Shown in pieces: positions 5,690 to 9,535 of a DNA stretch of 9,535 nucleotides. This stretch comes from Acholeplasmataceae bacterium. Its GTDB lineage: Bacteria; Bacillota_I; Bacilli_A; ML615J-28; CAG-698. Numbering within the stretch: the first letter of the stretch is position 1; each line of letters starts with the position of its first letter. The stretch spans positions 1 to 9,535 of the forward strand of contig DUUA01000199.1 of the NCBI GenBank assembly GCA_012841765.1. The letters are read 5' to 3'. The position numbers and the translations under genes are program-made. The notes under the pieces were generated by a model that was not told the DNA's origin, did no database searches, and saw nothing but the letters and a program-made list of their open reading frames with translations.

Positions 5690-7968
5690 AAATGATTAAA
5701 CTCCTCTGTATATTCAATAGCAATTGAAGCTGCTCTTTTAATTGCATTGGAAGTAACTGTAGCTCCACTTACTGCTACAACTTGTGATAAATCACCTTGA
5801 TGTTCTACAATTTGAGGTGGTATTTTATCACTAGGATGTCCATTTGCTGAATTCCAACCTTGGTTGTAATCTGCATCATAAGTTTCATCACTATCATTAA
5901 CTTCTAAAGAAATAATTTTTTTAGTTTCTTTATTTACTATTACAGTAGAGATTAATGATGTAGCATATCCTTGTGTTTTTATTTGGAAAATTAAATTTGA
6001 TCCTTCTCCAGTTACAGAAACAATATAATTTCTTACTTTTTTAGAACTAATAACTGTCTCTACTTCTGGTCTAATTAATTCAGTATCAAATTCAGTATTA
6101 CTAAATGATTGGATTTCATAGTTCGTATTTGTTAAAACATAAAACTCTTCGTCCCCAATTTTAAATTCATATTTAAAGTTCATTGTTGGAACATCAAATG
6201 AATTTTTAATATAATCAACTTTAATTGCAGGTGATTTTCCAATAAATGCTTTTTCTATTTTCAAAGCTTCTATATAACCAAATGTAAGTTTCATAGCTTT
6301 TTTAATTGCATCACTTGTTACTGTTGCTCCACTAATTGGATTAATATTACCACTATTAGTTTCTCCTTCTAAAATTATTTCTTCAATAATTTTGTCAGGG
6401 TGACCATTGGCTTCTACCCAACCTGTTTCAGGATCGTTCGTGCTATTGTAACTATTATAAGTTTCATTTGAAATATCAGATTTAAAACTAATAATATTAT
6501 ATTCTTTATCAAAAACGACATTTGTTTCAATTAATTCAGATTTAAAACCTTTTGTTTTAATAATTAAAACGTAATTATCATCATCATTTAAATAAGCTTT
6601 ATCAATATAATTTCCAACATTTTTATAATTACTTTCTAATTTAGAATGATCAATCTCATCTACTTTTAAATAAGTTTGACCTTGTAAATCTACTTTAGTA
6701 ACATTACCTTCTAAATCTGTTTGTACAATTAATTGATGGTTACCATATTTTACTTTGTGATTTATATTTAATGTTTCATAATCTACTTCACTAGAATCAT
6801 AAGAATAGTTTAATGTAGCCGGTTTAACGCTTGAAATTGCATAAGCGCTTATGCCAATTAATACTAATCCAAAAACAGCATAAGTTGCAATAACTTGTTT
6901 AGTTTTTGGGTTAACTCTTAATCTGCTAGCAATATTATCATAAATAATTACAAGTAAATTCATTGCAAGAATTGATGTTGCTACTCCTTCTGGAAAATTT
7001 GATTTGTAACGAAATAATATTGTTAATGCTCCTAAAGAAAGAGCATATAAAACTTTACCATTAGGAGTTCTTGGAGATGTAACAGGTTCGGTTGCCATAA
7101 ATACTGCTCCAAACATTAATCCCCCACTTAAAATTCCAAATGTTGGATACCATAAATGAGCTGCATGCCCATTAAAAGCACCAATTATATAAGTTAAAGC
7201 AAAAACTGTACCTACATAAATTACTGGAATTCTCCAGTTAATGACTTTTTTCCAAATTAAGAAACCAGCTGCAAGAATACATAACAAAGCACTAGTCTCA
7301 GCAAGTGACCCTGGAATAGTTCCAATAAAAAAATCCATTAAAGAACCATACGGGGCAACTAGTTGCTCAAAATGTCCTGTCGGGTTAGCTGCTAAATTTG
7401 CAAGTGGAGTTACTCCACTAACAATATCTAAAGATATTGCTTCACTGCCGTTTAAATATCCTCCGTTTTTAGCAACAACTCCAAAATATGCAGTTTGGAT
7501 AAATAAATATCCAACTAAAGCAGGGTTAAACACATTTTTACCAAAACCACCAAATAGTAATTTCCCGATAACTGTTGCAAATAATGTTCCTAAAATTAAT
7601 ATCCATAAAGGAGTATTAATAGAAACAATCATTCCTAATAACAAACCAGGAATAATAGCAAATGAATTCTTAGTTTCTTCTATTGGAGTAATAGTTTTTT
7701 TAATAAATTTAAAATAAACAAATTCAGAAATAAAACTAGTAAAACCACCAATAAATACTAAGATCAATGGATAAAGCATATTCAAAACACTACTAAAAGT
7801 TTTAGTTTCAACATCTAAAAATGGTAAAAAACCATTTTTTATCCATGCAAATAAAATAATCGGTACTAAAGCAATCACAAAATAATTCATAATTTGTGAT
7901 GTGCTTAAAGTAGAGTCAGCTCTTCTTATATAAGGAGCTTTTGCTAATGCAAATCTTCTATTTTTCAT
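5683..7968 (-). CDS. rnfD: RnfD fused to two extracytoplasmic FMN_bind domains
   Basis: RnfD is the large membrane flavoprotein of Rnf, homologous to NqrB. Residues 1-380 are a complete RnfD with about ten helices. Family motifs include the start APYIRRADST, GKNVFNPALVGYLF at 143-156, DIVSGVTPLANLA at 181-193 with Thr187 as the expected FMN attachment residue, and MATEPVTSPRTPNGK at 291-305. A usual RnfD would end at about 300-350 residues. This one has 761. After the last helix (about 358-379) come two tandem FMN_bind-like units of about 185 residues, both expected outside the membrane. They hold SGATVTS at 546-552 (Thr549) and at 734-740 (Thr737). The frame runs continuously through the junction, so this is a real fusion. 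An AGGTGAAG site precedes the ATG, 8 bases after rnfC. Extra flavin carriage is inferred. Confidence 0.95.
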   Translation of the reverse strand: MKNRRFALAKAPYIRRADSTLSTSQIMNYFVIALVPIILFAWIKNGFLPFLDVETKTFSSVLNMLYPLILVFIGGFTSFISEFVYFKFIKKTITPIEETKNSFAIIPGLLLGMIVSINTPLWILILGTLFATVIGKLLFGGFGKNVFNPALVGYLFIQTAYFGVVAKNGGYLNGSEAISLDIVSGVTPLANLAANPTGHFEQLVAPYGSLMDFFIGTIPGSLAETSALLCILAAGFLIWKKVINWRIPVIYVGTVFALTYIIGAFNGHAAHLWYPTFGILSGGLMFGAVFMATEPVTSPRTPNGKVLYALSLGALTILFRYKSNFPEGVATSILAMNLLVIIYDNIASRLRVNPKTKQVIATYAVFGLVLIGISAYAISSVKPATLNYSYDSSEVDYETLNINHKVKYGNHQLIVQTDLEGNVTKVDLQGQTYLKVDEIDHSKLESNYKNVGNYIDKAYLNDDDNYVLIIKTKGFKSELIETNVVFDKEYNIISFKSDISNETYNSYNSTNDPETGWVEANGHPDKIIEEIILEGETNSGNINPISGATVTSDAIKKAMKLTFGYIEALKIEKAFIGKSPAIKVDYIKNSFDVPTMNFKYEFKIGDEEFYVLTNTNYEIQSFSNTEFDTELIRPEVETVISSKKVRNYIVSVTGEGSNLIFQIKTQGYATSLISTVIVNKETKKIISLEVNDSDETYDADYNQGWNSANGHPSDKIPPQIVEHQGDLSQVVAVSGATVTSNAIKRAASIAIEYTEEFNHLW
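5686..6246 (-). other. Second FMN_bind-like domain of RnfD (domain region)
   Basis: This encodes RnfD residues about 575-761. It contains IKTQGYATSL and DETYDADYNQGWNSANGHPS, then AVSGATVTSNAIKRA, with Thr737 (codon 5758-5760) as the predicted FMN attachment point. It aligns along its length with the first unit, indicating a tandem duplication that has diverged considerably. Confidence 0.85.
6259..6822 (-). other. First FMN_bind-like domain of RnfD (domain region)
   Basis: This encodes RnfD residues about 383-570. It contains IKTKGFKSEL and a GWVEANGHPDK block, then PISGATVTSDAIKKA, with Thr549 (codon 6322-6324) as the predicted FMN attachment point. It follows directly on the last membrane helix of the RnfD core, so it should face the same side as RnfG. 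Confidence 0.85.
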
Positions 7969-7976
7969 TTCTTCAC

Positions 7977-9278
7977 CTATTTCTTATTCGCTAACGTTTT
8001 AGCCCTTGTAACTGCATCTGTAAGTTCAATCCTTGAAGGACATACATAAGAGCATAAACCACAAGCCATGCAACGGTTAGCATCCAATTTTACAATTTTT
8101 TCTACATCTTTATCATCATAAGCATTTTTAATAATAATTGGCGATAAAAATACTGGGCAAACTTCCACGCATTTTCCACAGCCCATACAAGCAAGTTCTT
8201 TTTCTTCTAATTCTTTTGGCATTACAATTACAGAACCTAACATTTTAGCTGCTACCATATTATCAAAAATTATAGCGTTTCCTGTCATTGGACCACCAGC
8301 AATTAAATAAGAATCTTCTAAGTCATCTACATAGCCACCAATTGAATCAATAATTTCATTAACTACTGACCCTATTTTTATTCTAACATTTTTGGGTTCT
8401 TTTAAACCTTTACCTGATAATGTTATATTTTTTTCAATTAAAGGCATATTGTGTTCTACTGCATGACAAATTGCAACAGCAGTTTGAACATTATTTACTA
8501 CTGCTCCTGTTTCTGAAGGTAATCCTTTATAATTCTTTTTTTGCACTCTTTGAACAATATATTTTTCCCATCCTGCAGGATAAACATTATTTAGCAAGAA
8601 AAGAGAAATATTGTCGATTCCAGTTAAACTATTTTGTAAATGTTCAACAAGTTCTACATGATATTTCTTAACTGCAATAACAGCTCTTGGAGCGTTATTG
8701 GCTTTCATGATATAAGTAATCCCTCTAATTAATTCACTAACATTATTCATCATTGTTACATAATCAGCAGTAATATAAGGTTCACACTCTGCAGCATTTA
8801 TAATGATTGTATTAATATTATTATTTGGATTATATTTTACATATGTTGGGAAACAAGCTCCGCCAAGTCCTACGACTCCACATTCTTTAACTATTTTTAT
8901 AATATCTTCACTAGATAAACTATCAACATTATTATCTTTTATACTTTCAAACATAGTTTCTTGATGATCATTTTTTACCTCAATTGTGGGAACCATTTTC
9001 CCTGATGGATGCCACATCTTTTTATCGATTGAAGTTACTTCACCGCTAACAGATGAATGGGTAATTGAAGGGAAACGACCGCTTTTTATTGAGATCGGTT
9101 GACCAACTTTTAATTTATCACCAATTTTAACTAAACTTTCAAACGGACAATTACTTTCCATCAAAGGAAAGTAAACGAAATCGGGTTTCAGAAATTCAGC
9201 TATAGGGCTATGTTCAGATAGTTCCTTATGTCCTGAATGTTCACGAATTAAAATACCACTACTTTTCTTAAACAACAC
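7977..9278 (-). CDS. rnfC: Rnf complex NADH-side Fe-S flavoprotein RnfC
   Basis: RnfC is the peripheral cytoplasmic subunit that exchanges electrons with NAD(H). It has 433 residues, normal for Firmicutes. It carries a NADH/FMN-binding region (VVGLGGACFPT at 135-145, INAAECEPYIT at 160-170), an SLBB-type region, and two 4Fe-4S motifs: Cys364, 367, 370, 374 and Cys403, 406, 409, 413. The start is GTG: an in-frame TAG lies 21 bases upstream, no other start codon lies between, and GGGAGG is 8 bases before it. Two deviations stand out. The usual GGAGFPT is GGACFPT, and the usual YP-x-GG-x-K block with its following glycine-rich loop reads YPAGWEKY followed by a shortened KGLPSE. These may alter the donor site, but the overall fold and both cluster motifs are intact. 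It is the first gene of the operon and ends in TAG, 8 bases before rnfD. Confidence 0.96.
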   Translation of the reverse strand: MLFKKSSGILIREHSGHKELSEHSPIAEFLKPDFVYFPLMESNCPFESLVKIGDKLKVGQPISIKSGRFPSITHSSVSGEVTSIDKKMWHPSGKMVPTIEVKNDHQETMFESIKDNNVDSLSSEDIIKIVKECGVVGLGGACFPTYVKYNPNNNINTIIINAAECEPYITADYVTMMNNVSELIRGITYIMKANNAPRAVIAVKKYHVELVEHLQNSLTGIDNISLFLLNNVYPAGWEKYIVQRVQKKNYKGLPSETGAVVNNVQTAVAICHAVEHNMPLIEKNITLSGKGLKEPKNVRIKIGSVVNEIIDSIGGYVDDLEDSYLIAGGPMTGNAIIFDNMVAAKMLGSVIVMPKELEEKELACMGCGKCVEVCPVFLSPIIIKNAYDDKDVEKIVKLDANRCMACGLCSYVCPSRIELTDAVTRAKTLANKK

Positions 9279-9286
9279 TTTATATT

Positions 9287-9292
9287 CCTCCC
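9287..9292 (-). promoter_or_regulatory. Ribosome binding site deciding the rnfC GTG start
   Basis: GGGAGG on the minus strand lies 8 bases before GTG at 9278-9276. The only nearby upstream ATG (inside GCAATGGGAGG) is out of frame and closes after four codons at TAA, so GTG is the supported start. TTG is the next codon and a weak alternative. Confidence 0.8.
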
Positions 9293-9315
9293 ATTGCTAT
9301 TTTACATTCGGTTAT

Positions 9316-9344
9316 ATTATAACATAAGCAACATGATATTTAAA
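9316..9344 (-). promoter_or_regulatory. Probable promoter of the rnf operon
   Basis: On the minus strand, TTTAAA (9344-9339) and a perfect TATAAT (9321-9316) are 17 bases apart, with TGT directly before the -10 (extended -10 form). The start point would be near 9309, giving a leader of about 30 bases with no room for a riboswitch. I saw no convincing operator. Confidence 0.75.
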
Positions 9345-9353
9345 GACTAATCT

Positions 9354-9382
9354 AAACAAAAAAGAACCATGAAAAGGTTCTT
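9354..9382 (-). terminator. Rho-independent terminator after the probable recO
   Basis: On the minus strand, AAGAACC (9382-9376) and GGTTCTT (9368-9362) form a perfect 7-bp stem with a TTTTCAT loop, followed by TTTTGTTT. The stem overlaps the stop codon of the upstream gene. It separates the housekeeping transcript from the rnf promoter just downstream. Confidence 0.82.
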
Positions 9383-9535
9383 ATTTCATTTTTTCAATCA
9401 CTTTTTCAACTTTAGATTTGAAACCTAAATACCTATCATAATATAAATTTAAAAACAAATTAATTTTTTCAAAATTTATGTCTAATGATTCTAGTAAAGT
9501 GTTATTTATATCATGAGGTTTAGTTAAAAATAAAA
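9381..9535 (-). CDS. recO: Probable DNA repair protein RecO, C-terminal 50 residues (runs off the right edge)
   Basis: An open frame enters from the right edge and ends at TAA. It gives 50 residues that end with FLNLYYDRYLGFKSK and then VEKVIEKMK. RecO loads RecA and anneals strands during recombinational repair. Its C-terminus in Firmicutes typically carries a tyrosine-aspartate / glycine-leucine-lysine-serine block resembling YYD-x-YLG-x-KSK. The gene's place just upstream of glyS-dnaG, allowing for the rnf cassette between, also matches the usual Firmicutes order era-recO-glyS-dnaG. There is no enzymatic motif in this fragment, so the assignment rests on a short resemblance from memory plus synteny. 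A different helical protein cannot be excluded. Confidence 0.55.
   Translation of the reverse strand, partial: LFLTKPHDINNTLLESLDINFEKINLFLNLYYDRYLGFKSKVEKVIEKMK

Noticed and set aside
7241..7717. 158-codon plus-strand open frame
   Set aside because: It is antisense to the highly conserved RnfD membrane core. Its proline- and lysine-rich product looks like a shadow of a hydrophobic coding strand.
3581..9278. NQR (Na+-translocating NADH:quinone reductase) instead of Rnf
   Set aside because: An RnfB-type Fe-S protein is present, RnfC carries two 4Fe-4S motifs, the C-D-G-E-A-B order is that of Rnf, and there is no NqrF-like 2Fe-2S/FAD subunit.

Overview
The window comes from a low-GC, Gram-positive-type bacterium (Bacillota/Mycoplasmatota side, roughly 30% GC by eye). 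The coding sequence is AT-rich, Shine-Dalgarno sites are strong (AAAGGAG, GGGAGG), and the housekeeping order recO - glyS - dnaG is typical of Firmicutes. Tryptophan is encoded by TGG wherever I checked. The stops I could read are TAA, plus one TAG, and no TGA stop was seen. This fits a standard-code lineage such as Erysipelotrichia, Izemoplasma or Acholeplasma relatives rather than Mycoplasma. The exact taxon is inference.

Every gene I can support lies on the minus strand, so the biological order runs from right to left. At the right edge is the C-terminus of a probable RecO (9381-9535), closed by a hairpin terminator. A promoter then drives rnfC-rnfD-rnfG-rnfE-rnfA-rnfB (9278 to 3581), a complete Rnf set in the canonical order with tiny gaps or overlaps. 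Next, probably with its own promoter, comes a lipoprotein gene (3490-2228) with an Ig-like domain and two FMN_bind-like repeats, ending in a clear terminator. Finally glyS (glycyl-tRNA synthetase) and the first 234 codons of dnaG (primase) form a housekeeping unit with its own extended -10 promoter.

The Rnf complex is a membrane redox machine that couples electron transfer between ferredoxin and NAD to ion movement. Three features make this one unusual. RnfB is only 104 residues and keeps just the membrane anchor and the first four-cysteine Fe-S motif, with no ferredoxin-like domain. RnfD is 761 residues, because about 380 residues holding two tandem flavin-attachment (SGAT) domains are fused to its membrane part. 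The gene after rnfB encodes a lipoprotein with two further degenerate FMN_bind-like units. The cassette therefore has fewer Fe-S clusters on the cytoplasmic side and more predicted flavins outside than a textbook Rnf. My inference is an Rnf variant that may pass electrons to, or take them from, the cell surface. No apbE flavin transferase gene is present in the window.

I saw no RNA gene, CRISPR array, insertion sequence, attachment site or origin. No gene-free stretch exceeds 300 bases.
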